Source: Anaerolineaceae bacterium UBA5224 (GTDB taxonomy: Bacteria; Chloroflexota; Anaerolineae; Anaerolineales; Anaerolineaceae). Taken from it: a stretch of DNA of 6,904 nucleotides. The DNA lies in assembly GCA_002409365.1 (NCBI GenBank), contig DHUW01000071.1:1-6904 (forward strand). The letters are read 5' to 3'. The notes below the pieces were generated by a model, which searched no databases, was not told the origin of the DNA, and saw only the letters and a program-made list of their open reading frames with translations. Below, one piece after another: positions 1-5,562 of this stretch. Within the stretch, counting starts at the first letter, position 1, and every line of letters begins with the position of its first letter. Both the position numbers and the translations under genes were made by a program.

Positions 1-1214
1 ATACTATTGTTCACTGCACCGCCATGGGGGTGCGCGTAGATTCGGTTGTCCCACCACCAATCAGCCAACTCTTGGTGGTATCGCTCATAAAACAACACTT
101 CTGAAAAAGTTGACAGGGTTTCATCCAACCACGGTTCCATCGCCTGGTCATTTCCAACCTGGCTGTAGAACCACTGGTGGGCGAGCTCATGCGGTACCAG
201 GATAGTCAGGTTGTTCTCTGCTGTGCCATCATAAAAATCAATGACCTTGCTGGAGATCATGACCATGCCATCCATCTCCATGTTGTGCAAAAAATCCGCC
301 GAAACCAGGCTGATTTGCTCGCGGTAATAAGGACCATAAATTTCCGTAAATAGATCCATTGCCTGGCTGGCGATCTGCAGCATAGCCTGGGCTTTATCTC
401 TTTGGTAATCAAAAACATACGCCTGGATCAATAATCCGTTATGCTCGAGTTGTTCCTGATAAAACTGGTTGGAAATGGAAAAGGAAAGCCCACGCGCTTT
501 TTCCAACGAATAAGCCACTCCATCGGCAGTCGTGCTTGCGGTTGCTCCGCTGGCTACAAGGAGGTTGGGCAGGTATTCTGCCAAACGAAGGTTCAGTTGA
601 AAATCAGCAATTTCATTGACAATGTATTCCCCCACCACCATGTTGGCAGGGTCAACCAGGGGGTCATGGCTCATCCAAGTCTGGTTTAAGGAGAGCGGTG
701 GAATGTATGGGTACCAGTTGCTCAAATTTAGCTGTCGTTGTGTCCAACCAAAGCTGCCTTCGCGTTGCGGGATGGCCAGGTTATAGACAATGTGCAGGCT
801 TGTGTGCTCACCTGGCTGAAGCGGTTGCGTCAGTTGGATGGTTGTGCGAATGCCGTCTTCACTGAAGGTGGAAAGTCTATCTCCGCTCAGTTCTGTTTGT
901 TGGTAGGTGTCGGCGAAATTTCGGGGTGGAACGATCAGCAAGAGGGAAGGCAGGCTGTAATTGTTTTTGTTGACGTAGTCGACGGTTTGAACGACTGCGG
1001 CGGTATGCCGGCTATAATCAAGTGTCAATTCAAACTTGTATCGGGTGAATTCTTCCGGGATGGGTGTGGGTTCAGGTGTGTCGGTTGGAGTTGGGCTGGG
1101 TAGGCTTGTTTCGGTGGGCAGAGCTTCTTCTGGCGCCTCGACTGTTGGTACTGCCTTATTACATGCGGAAAGCAGCAATGAAAAAAAAATGGCAAAGAAA
1201 AGAAAACGCTTCAT
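1..1214 (-). CDS. M1-like zinc metallopeptidase lipoprotein, 3' end cut by window edge
   Basis: Predicted secreted, lipid-anchored aminopeptidase-like enzyme (gluzincin, M1 type). The ATG at 1214 gives 404 visible codons with no stop before the left edge. A signal peptide (residues 1-17) ends in a lipobox LLSAC with Cys18. A Pro/Thr/Glu-rich spacer follows (about 23-53), then a beta-rich M1-like N-terminal region. The zinc site is intact: HELAH at 342-346 and the third ligand Glu365 in WLDE, with the family spacing HExxH-x18-E. The substrate-binding GAMEN-type motif appears as NMEMDGM (311-317, Glu313). The missing C-terminus should carry the catalytic Tyr. Residues 306-388 match the complete paralog at 3208-4677 at 54 of 83 positions without gaps (my hand count). 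A weak Shine-Dalgarno AGGG lies 7 bases before the ATG, and an extended -10-like element sits just upstream. The peptidase fold and zinc site are visible; substrate and specificity are inferred only loosely. Confidence 0.9.
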   Translation of the reverse strand, partial: MKRFLFFAIFFSLLLSACNKAVPTVEAPEEALPTETSLPSPTPTDTPEPTPIPEEFTRYKFELTLDYSRHTAAVVQTVDYVNKNNYSLPSLLLIVPPRNFADTYQQTELSGDRLSTFSEDGIRTTIQLTQPLQPGEHTSLHIVYNLAIPQREGSFGWTQRQLNLSNWYPYIPPLSLNQTWMSHDPLVDPANMVVGEYIVNEIADFQLNLRLAEYLPNLLVASGATASTTADGVAYSLEKARGLSFSISNQFYQEQLEHNGLLIQAYVFDYQRDKAQAMLQIASQAMDLFTEIYGPYYREQISLVSADFLHNMEMDGMVMISSKVIDFYDGTAENNLTILVPHELAHQWFYSQVGNDQAMEPWLDETLSTFSEVLFYERYHQELADWWWDNRIYAHPHGGAVNNS

Positions 1215-1231
1215 GGTGAAACCCTGGTTAG

Positions 1232-1240
1232 ATTTTACCA
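1232..1240 (-). promoter_or_regulatory. putative extended -10 promoter element for the left M1-like gene
   Basis: On the minus strand the sequence reads TGGTAAAAT, a TGn-extended -10 box, ending 17 bases before the ATG at 1214. No good -35 hexamer lies at 16-18 bases. The right-hand paralog carries the near-identical ACTGGTACAAT in front of its start. Assignment is by resemblance only, and the implied leader is short (about 10 bases). Confidence 0.35.
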
Positions 1241-1261
1241 GTTAATGCGGAATGGCTCGTA

Positions 1262-1321
1262 TCCGTTCTGTACATGGATTTGATTTACGTTTTGTCAGAT
1301 GTAGGGGAGGCCTGCCATGGT
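1262..1321. repeat. 60-base imperfect direct repeat, copy A
   Basis: Aligned without gaps to 1358-1417, this stretch matches at 49 of 60 positions (hand count). It starts TCCGTTCTGTACATGG and ends around CTGCCATGGT. Similarity falls off sharply after the last match. It is not part of any called gene. Confidence 0.8.
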
Positions 1322-1357
1322 CTCTGATTAATGACCTCCTTGCTGGAACAGCAGGTG

Positions 1358-1417
1358 TCCGTTCCGTACATGGGTTTGATATACGTTTTTTCAAAGGTTA
1401 AGGAGACCTGCCATAGT
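1358..1417. repeat. 60-base imperfect direct repeat, copy B
   Basis: This is the second copy, exactly 96 bases to the right of copy A. It starts TCCGTTCCGTACATGG and ends around CTGCCATAGT. Because 96 is a multiple of three, both copies read in the same minus-strand frame and give related peptides (RRLWQVSLTFEKT in B, QRPWQASPTSDKT in A). Copy A has a stop codon where B has Tyr. Confidence 0.8.
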
Positions 1418-1468
1418 CTTCTATCGTTCAGGATAGCATTGGGAATGAACCATTCATAAAAATTCAAT

Positions 1469-1497
1469 AAAAAAGGACGGCGTGGGAGCCGTCCTTT
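1469..1497 (-). terminator. intrinsic (Rho-independent) terminator of the LysM/M23 gene
   Basis: A perfect 10-bp stem (AAAGGACGGC, 1472-1481, with GCCGTCCTTT, 1488-1497) encloses a 6-base loop. In the minus-strand transcript the stem is followed by a run of six U, three of them shared with the stem. It begins 26 bases after the stop codon at 1524, the right place and direction to end that transcript. The plus-strand side has only a short T run, so terminator activity is predicted for minus-strand transcription. Confidence 0.9.
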
Positions 1498-1523
1498 AAT
1501 ATACTAAATAACTTGATCTTTCT

Positions 1524-3125
1524 CTATAATCCGAAACCGTGCGGGTTGACGGGTGAGCCTTCATAGCGAAGCTCAAAATGTAAATGGGGACCAGAGCTGT
1601 TACCAGTTGAGCCCATGTAGCCAATAATTGTGCCGCCATAAACCACCGAACCGCAACTTACGTTGATCCCACCATCCATTAGATGAGCGTAAAGTGAGAG
1701 GTAACCATTGCCATGGCTGATAACGATAGTGTTGCCATAACCGCGATTCGACCATCCGGCATAGATCACGACACCAGCATCAGTTGCGTAGATGTTATTG
1801 CCGGTCTTTCCTGAGTAATCGAGACCGTTATGGACCGGCGGAGCGTATTCATAACCTCCTACATTGCTGGTGTCTGTGGGTAATTGAAAACTACCCGAAC
1901 CAGAAATCGCCGAATTGGAGTTACAAGCGTAACCACCCAGGTAAGAGACGTTGGGATGGCTGCCGCCGCCAGGTTCAGTGACAACACTGACCCAAGTCGG
2001 GATAGACCCGCGACCACCGGGAATGTAAAGAAAAGTCCCGGTCTTGATCTTGGGCAGGCTGTAATCACCAATTTTTTCTGGATCAATCTTATTAAGCGGT
2101 TCCTCGACGATATCAGCGGGTGTGACCCCATAACCGTTGGAGACACCATTCAAACCTTCACCGAATAACCAGGCATGGTAAACGCCGTCTTCCGGCAGGA
2201 TGATCAGTTTCTCACCCGGATAAATACCATCCGGTGTGTCACCGATAAGGTAACGGTTAGCCCAAAGGATGGTTTCAGGTTCAAGCCCAAAATCTTCTGC
2301 AATACTGAAAATGGATTCCTGCGGCTGCACTTCATAGGCAATGATCTCGCTTCGTGGAGCAGGGTAAGTTTCAGATGTGCCCAAGGGTAGGCTGTGCAAT
2401 TTTTCAACCGCTGCATAATAGAGCAAGGTGTCGCTGGCAAAATAATTGGGAAGTGTTCCACCAGGCACAATTAGGCGTGTGCCGGGTTGGATATTTGGAG
2501 ATGCATAACTGCCAAGCGTAGCAGGATCGAGGTTATTAAGCGGGTAGTTGATGATGTCTTCCGGTGTGACACCATAATAGCTGGAGACTGCGCCCAGCCC
2601 CTCACCAGCTGACCAGACGTGGTAAACCCCATCGACAGGAAGAATGTATATGGTCGTTCCAGGAGTGTAATTTCGGATGTCGTCCTGGAGCTCATAGCGG
2701 TTTGCCCAGAGGATTGTCTCAGGCCACAGCCCATACCTGGCAGCGATGCTGGCAACAGTATCGCCTTCCTGGATGGTATAGGTAATCACTTCTGTGCGCG
2801 GAATCAGGGTTGCAGTCGGGGTGATGACAGCAACCTCTGTTGTCGGTGTGGGTGCAATACTTGTTACAGTGTCGTAAGCGTGTTCGATGAACGGTTCTGC
2901 TGGTGTAATGTTGGCTTTCATAGTCGGGGTTGGCTCTTGTTTGTTAGCTCCCTTACCGCCAAAAACCCAGGCAGCCAGGAGAACAACCGCCAATACAACC
3001 AATACCAACGCAGCGATCATGCCGCTTTGTTTCATCAGTGGTTTGTTGGATCTGTTCCTTTGTTCAAGATGTTCTTCGCTTGGATCAAGTTCATTATTTT
3101 CATCAGGAATATTGTTTTGAATCAT
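1524..3125 (-). CDS. membrane-anchored LysM-repeat M23 peptidoglycan endopeptidase
   Basis: Predicted cell-wall hydrolase that binds peptidoglycan glycan through LysM modules and cuts peptide cross-links with an M23 (LytM/lysostaphin-type) zinc domain. It has 533 residues. A charged cytoplasmic N-terminus (1-35) is followed by one membrane segment (about 36-55) without a lipobox, then a Pro/Thr-rich spacer (about 64-110). Four LysM-like modules follow at about 113-162, 167-223, 261-311 and 315-371. The M23 domain spans about 431-525 with its metal and catalytic residues intact: HNGLD (His432, Asp436), YAHL (His481) and HLHFE (His514, His516). Modules 1+2 and 3+4 are a tandem duplication with an exact 148-residue period. 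Two Cys (401, 491) in the exported part could form a disulfide. The ATG at 3125 has GGAG 6 bases upstream and a near-consensus promoter. It is its own transcription unit, ended by the hairpin at 1469-1497. Role in growth, separation or spore/wall remodelling cannot be told from sequence. Confidence 0.95.
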   Translation of the reverse strand: MIQNNIPDENNELDPSEEHLEQRNRSNKPLMKQSGMIAALVLVVLAVVLLAAWVFGGKGANKQEPTPTMKANITPAEPFIEHAYDTVTSIAPTPTTEVAVITPTATLIPRTEVITYTIQEGDTVASIAARYGLWPETILWANRYELQDDIRNYTPGTTIYILPVDGVYHVWSAGEGLGAVSSYYGVTPEDIINYPLNNLDPATLGSYASPNIQPGTRLIVPGGTLPNYFASDTLLYYAAVEKLHSLPLGTSETYPAPRSEIIAYEVQPQESIFSIAEDFGLEPETILWANRYLIGDTPDGIYPGEKLIILPEDGVYHAWLFGEGLNGVSNGYGVTPADIVEEPLNKIDPEKIGDYSLPKIKTGTFLYIPGGRGSIPTWVSVVTEPGGGSHPNVSYLGGYACNSNSAISGSGSFQLPTDTSNVGGYEYAPPVHNGLDYSGKTGNNIYATDAGVVIYAGWSNRGYGNTIVISHGNGYLSLYAHLMDGGINVSCGSVVYGGTIIGYMGSTGNSSGPHLHFELRYEGSPVNPHGFGL

Positions 3126-3142
3126 AGTTGCTCCGATTTGGC

Positions 3143-3171
3143 ATAATAATCAAGATTTCATAGGCTGTCAA
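3143..3171 (-). promoter_or_regulatory. sigma-70/SigA-type promoter of the LysM/M23 gene
   Basis: On the minus strand a perfect -35 TTGACA (3166-3171) is separated by exactly 17 bases (3149-3165) from the -10 box TATTAT (3143-3148). The expected start of transcription is near 3136, giving a leader of about 10 bases that contains the Shine-Dalgarno GGAG before the ATG at 3125. It lies in the 82-base gap after the upstream peptidase gene, so the hydrolase can be expressed independently. Confidence 0.85.
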
Positions 3172-3186
3172 GTCAGCCTGTTGACA
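3162..3186. repeat. two overlapping inverted repeats across the -35 box, possible operator
   Basis: AGGCTG (3162-3167) and CAGCCT (3174-3179) form a perfect 6-bp inverted repeat with a 6-base spacer. Overlapping it, TGTCAA (3166-3171) and TTGACA (3181-3186) form a second perfect 6-bp inverted repeat with a 9-base spacer. One arm of the second is the -35 hexamer itself. A dimeric regulator bound here would cover the -35 region. The first repeat could instead be a weak hairpin after the upstream gene, but there is no U run. Confidence 0.4.
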
Positions 3187-3207
3187 TGAATTTTGAGTAT
3201 TTGCCGC

Positions 3208-4677
3208 TTAAGGATTCTGAAAATACTTCGCAATGATAGGCGTTAAATCCTGGTTGGTATGGCGGGAAAAAGCATCCAAAAAGTCAGCTTTAGTCGCCAG
3301 GTTATAGGTATTCGCATAGGCATAATCTTTGAGGGATGCAAAAAAAGCACCGTCACCGACAGCCTGGCGGATCTCATGCAAGAAATGCACACCCTGGAGA
3401 TAGACCGCATCGCGGTAAGGTATATACCCGCCAGGGATCCAGATATCTGAATCAACGAAACCGGTGGGAACAGGCTTATAAATACGCACGCTCCACCACC
3501 AGTCGACACTTTCGGGGTGATAACGCTCATAATAGAGCAGTTCTGCATAGGTTGCCAGGGCTTCATCCAGCCAGGGTTCGAGTGCATGATTGTTGCCAAT
3601 AAAACCATAGAACCACTGATGCGAGAGTTCATGTGGCGTCATGATGGTCAGGTCGGTTTGCGGTATGCCGTCGTAAAAGTCGAAAATCCCATAACTGATC
3701 ATGATCATTCCATCCATCTCCATGTTATGGAGGAAGTCCCCAACGACGATCGATATCAATTCACGCGGATAAGGATAGAGCAACTCGCCATAAAGTTTCA
3801 TGGCATTCGCGGCGATCTCAGTGACACTGATTCCAGTTTCAATTTCATTCATAAAAACGTACGAGCGGATGGTTACGCCATCCTGTACGATTTCATGCTC
3901 GAAGTAGCTGTCACTGATCGAAAAGGTGAAGCCGCGGGCATGCTCCAGCGTGTAGGTATATTTACCGTCAGTTCCCTGGGCAGGTGCGCTGGCAGCAACT
4001 TCAATCAGATCGGCATGGCTAACGAGCGTCAGGCTGACTTCGAAATTGCTGAACTCGTTCACAATCGATTCGCCAACGATGATATTGTTTTCATCAACAA
4101 CGCGTGGATAAGCGAGCCAGCCTTTTTCTTCATCGTAGGGTGGTACAAACGGGTACCAGTCCGAAATATTGGCTTGTTGGTTGGTATAACCAAAAATGCC
4201 CGGATTATCTGGAAGATAAATACGGAAACTGATTTTGATAACCGTTGTTTCCAGCGGCTCTAAGGGTCTGGAGAGCATGAGGTAAGTGATAATGCCTTCT
4301 TCACGAAACGAGCTTACCAAATCACCAGTGAGGCTGTATTGCTCGTAGCTGTTTTCGAAGTTTCGTGGGGGTACGACCAGCATGATCTCAGCCATCGGAT
4401 AGCTGCTTTTATTCGTGTAAGTGATTTGCTGGGTCACAGAACCAAAGTGAGAATAGTAATTGAAGATCAGGTCAAGCCTGTAATGTGTAGGGTTGGCTAG
4501 CGGATCAGGTAAAACGTAAGCCTGGGGTGCTTCGTTCAGTGTCGGCTCGGGTGTAACTGTAGGAATGGTTTCAGGAGAAGTAGGGGAGGGCTCAATGATG
4601 ACTTCAGTTGATGCTTTCCCACATCCAGCCAGGAGGGTTACCACGATGAGCAAGAGGAAAAGATGCTGCTTTTTCAT
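3208..4677 (-). CDS. M1-like zinc metallopeptidase lipoprotein, complete
   Basis: Predicted surface lipoprotein with an aminopeptidase-type (M1, gluzincin) zinc domain. It has 489 residues from the ATG at 4677. An in-frame earlier start at 4731 would add 18 residues before a good signal peptide, so I reject it. The signal peptide ends in LLAGC (Cys19), followed by a Pro/Thr/Glu spacer (about 27-57). Zinc ligands are His349 and His353 (HELSH) and Glu372, spaced HExxH-x18-E as in M1. Tyr426 in VYLQG sits where the family has its catalytic Tyr. The GAMEN-type motif is replaced by NMEMDGM (318-324, Glu320). At under 500 residues it lacks the large C-terminal helical domain of classical M1 enzymes. 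It is a paralog of the gene at the left edge. The Shine-Dalgarno is poor (GGAAG almost touching the ATG). Exact substrate unknown: general peptide scavenging or a dedicated surface target are both possible. Confidence 0.93.
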   Translation of the reverse strand: MKKQHLFLLLIVVTLLAGCGKASTEVIIEPSPTSPETIPTVTPEPTLNEAPQAYVLPDPLANPTHYRLDLIFNYYSHFGSVTQQITYTNKSSYPMAEIMLVVPPRNFENSYEQYSLTGDLVSSFREEGIITYLMLSRPLEPLETTVIKISFRIYLPDNPGIFGYTNQQANISDWYPFVPPYDEEKGWLAYPRVVDENNIIVGESIVNEFSNFEVSLTLVSHADLIEVAASAPAQGTDGKYTYTLEHARGFTFSISDSYFEHEIVQDGVTIRSYVFMNEIETGISVTEIAANAMKLYGELLYPYPRELISIVVGDFLHNMEMDGMIMISYGIFDFYDGIPQTDLTIMTPHELSHQWFYGFIGNNHALEPWLDEALATYAELLYYERYHPESVDWWWSVRIYKPVPTGFVDSDIWIPGGYIPYRDAVYLQGVHFLHEIRQAVGDGAFFASLKDYAYANTYNLATKADFLDAFSRHTNQDLTPIIAKYFQNP

Positions 4678-4888
4678 GCTTCCAAAATTGTACCAGTAAG
4701 TGGATTCATCGTGATTTGGCGATACTTCCAATTATGCCGGTCTCCTGACCGATCACGCATTTTCTCCACAGGAGTCCAAAGCTTGAGTCTGGGTAGATCC
4801 TTTCCGGGCAAAGAGGAGATCTACGGTCAGAACGCATGCTCGGTGGGGACGCCGGTACGATCGATGAGTCAAGCCCCATTCCTACTAA
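4678..4888. other. gene-free intergenic region with inverted repeats, no RNA gene recognised
   Basis: These 211 bases separate the yhfA-like gene from the right M1-like gene. GGTCTCCTG (4739-4747) and CAGGAGTCC (4769-4777) pair at 8 of 9 positions. GTAGATC (4793-4799) and GATCTAC (4818-4824) pair perfectly. CTGACC (4745-4750) and GGTCAG (4825-4830) form a long-range pair that would compete with the first stem. None is followed by a U run in the minus-strand transcript, and I find no tRNA T-loop or known riboswitch core. Confidence 0.5.
4687..4695 (-). promoter_or_regulatory. putative extended -10 promoter element for the right M1-like gene
   Basis: The minus strand reads TGGTACAAT, a TGn-extended -10 box whose last base lies 9 bases before the ATG at 4677. 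No -35 match is seen at 16-18 bases. If used, transcription would start within a few bases of the ATG, giving a near-leaderless message; that would fit the lack of a properly spaced Shine-Dalgarno. The left paralog has the related TGGTAAAAT. Confidence 0.35.
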
Positions 4889-5305
4889 TTACGCTTCAAT
4901 AATGGTGATCGTATGGACGATTTCTGCGGTCTTGGACATCATGGCGATCGCCTGGCAATACTTCTCTTCTGCCAGTTGCACTGAACGTTCAACATCTTTG
5001 CGCTGTATGTCTTTGCCCGTAACGATATATTCAAAATGCATCTTAGTAAAAACCCGAGGGTGTTCCTCCCGGGATTCCACATTGACCCGGCACTCATACG
5101 CAGTGAAATTCACTTTTTTCTTGCGCATTACCGAAATGACGTCCAGGCTGGCACAACCGGCTGTCCCAAGTGCCAATAATGCAATCGGCAAGGGTCCCTT
5201 ATTATGCCCTCCGCTCTCCTCCGAGGCATCCAGGGTCACAGTGTGATCGCCCTCGGTGTATCCGGTCAGCTCCATGTCTTCTTTCCAAACAACTTTTACA
5301 TCCAT
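4889..5305 (-). CDS. yhfA: OsmC-family protein, YhfA type
   Basis: A 138-residue OsmC/Ohr-superfamily protein. Family members are thiol peroxidases built on two Cys; the YhfA subgroup itself has no firmly established substrate. The first Cys is Cys51 in GTAGCASLDV, after the conserved GPLPIALLALG stretch. The second is Cys117 in EEKYCQAIAMM. Segments such as EEHPRVFT (80-87) followed by IVTGKDI (94-100), and AEEKYC (112-117), closely resemble what I recall of E. coli YhfA. Start: the ATG at 5305 is preceded by AAAGGAGG with a 4-base gap, a strong ribosome site. An upstream in-frame start at 5383 would overlap the zinc-ribbon gene and lacks homology, so I reject it. It sits 44 bases after the zinc-ribbon gene in the same direction and is probably last in the tsaD operon. 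A role in peroxide or sulfur-thiol stress is family inference only. Confidence 0.9.
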   Translation of the reverse strand: MDVKVVWKEDMELTGYTEGDHTVTLDASEESGGHNKGPLPIALLALGTAGCASLDVISVMRKKKVNFTAYECRVNVESREEHPRVFTKMHFEYIVTGKDIQRKDVERSVQLAEEKYCQAIAMMSKTAEIVHTITIIEA

Positions 5306-5349
5306 TATGCCTCCTTTATCGAGCCAAACTGGCTTGAGGTGAAACCTTA

Positions 5350-5559
5350 TCAGGTAAATGCGCGTGATTGCTTGAGTCCACAATTTTTGCAGACCAGGTT
5401 GAGTTGGCCATCATAATGGACATCCGTGCTGCCGCAAGCAGGACAGGCCTGTACAAATCGCAGACTGGATCCCATATCTTTCTTTGTGTCAATACTGTTC
5501 TCAGGTTTGGAACCTGTTGGGTTTGTTTTGTTCGGTTCGCTCATTTCAAGATAACCCAA
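5350..5559 (-). CDS. small zinc-ribbon protein of unknown function
   Basis: A 69-residue protein with one four-Cys zinc ribbon near its C-terminus: CPACG (Cys39, Cys42) and CKNCG (Cys57, Cys60), with a 14-residue loop between the pairs. The N-terminal 30 residues are polar and probably disordered. I do not recognise a specific family. Similar ribbons serve in nucleic-acid binding, protein contacts or simple metal binding. Start choice is open. The TTG at 5559 has AAGGA 7 bases upstream, overlapping the end of tsaD, and leaves only 3 bases after the tsaD stop. The ATG at 5544 (64 residues, MSEPNKTN) has no clear ribosome site. I prefer the TTG. Tight placement between tsaD and the yhfA-like gene argues that it is real and co-transcribed. 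Confidence 0.75.
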   Translation of the reverse strand: MGYLEMSEPNKTNPTGSKPENSIDTKKDMGSSLRFVQACPACGSTDVHYDGQLNLVCKNCGLKQSRAFT

Positions 5560-5562
5560 AAC

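Larger units (their letters stand above)
1215..1523. other. gene-free intergenic region with a direct repeat and a terminator
   Basis: This 309-base gap lies between the stop of the LysM/M23 gene and the start of the left M1-like gene. It holds the intrinsic terminator of the LysM/M23 gene (1469-1497), two copies of a 60-base imperfect repeat, and the putative promoter element of the next gene. A 60-codon minus-strand reading frame (1285-1467) runs through the repeats. It has no recognisable domain, begins downstream of the terminator and lacks a clear ribosome site, so I do not call it a gene. Confidence 0.7.

Noticed and set aside
441..1245. Three plus-strand open frames (441-689, 738-1103, 1036-1245)
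   Set aside because: All are antisense to the left M1-like gene, which is open for 404 codons with conserved catalytic residues. None has a recognisable motif.
1262..1417. A minimal CRISPR array
   Set aside because: There are only two copies, each 60 bases and diverged at about one position in five, with a 36-base gap. CRISPR repeats are shorter and nearly identical, and no cas gene is present.
1285..1467. A 60-codon minus-strand open frame in the gap between the LysM/M23 and left M1-like genes
   Set aside because: It has no clear ribosome site and no known domain, and it consists largely of the two direct-repeat copies with a stop in the second. It is better described as repeat DNA, though a decayed small gene cannot be excluded.
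2619..3146. A 175-codon plus-strand open frame opposite the N-terminal half of the LysM/M23 gene
   Set aside because: The minus-strand frame has clear LysM and M23 motifs, a promoter and a terminator. The plus-strand product is Cys-rich and domainless, a typical shadow.
3517..4263. A 248-codon plus-strand open frame
   Set aside because: It lies wholly antisense to the M1-like gene, whose zinc motif, signal peptide and paralog prove the minus-strand reading. The plus-strand product has no recognisable domain.
4678..4731. An upstream start for the right M1-like gene adding 18 residues
   Set aside because: The added residues are polar and would bury the signal peptide and lipobox. The start at 4677 gives a standard lipoprotein signal sequence.
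4739..4830. A possible tRNA or signal-recognition-particle RNA
   Set aside because: The stems do not form a cloverleaf, there is no GTTCNANNC-type T-loop on either strand, and the conserved SRP tetraloop region is absent.
5306..5383. An upstream start for the yhfA-like gene adding 26 residues
   Set aside because: It would overlap the zinc-ribbon gene, while the ATG at 5305 has a strong AAAGGAGG site and matches the usual N-terminus of the family.
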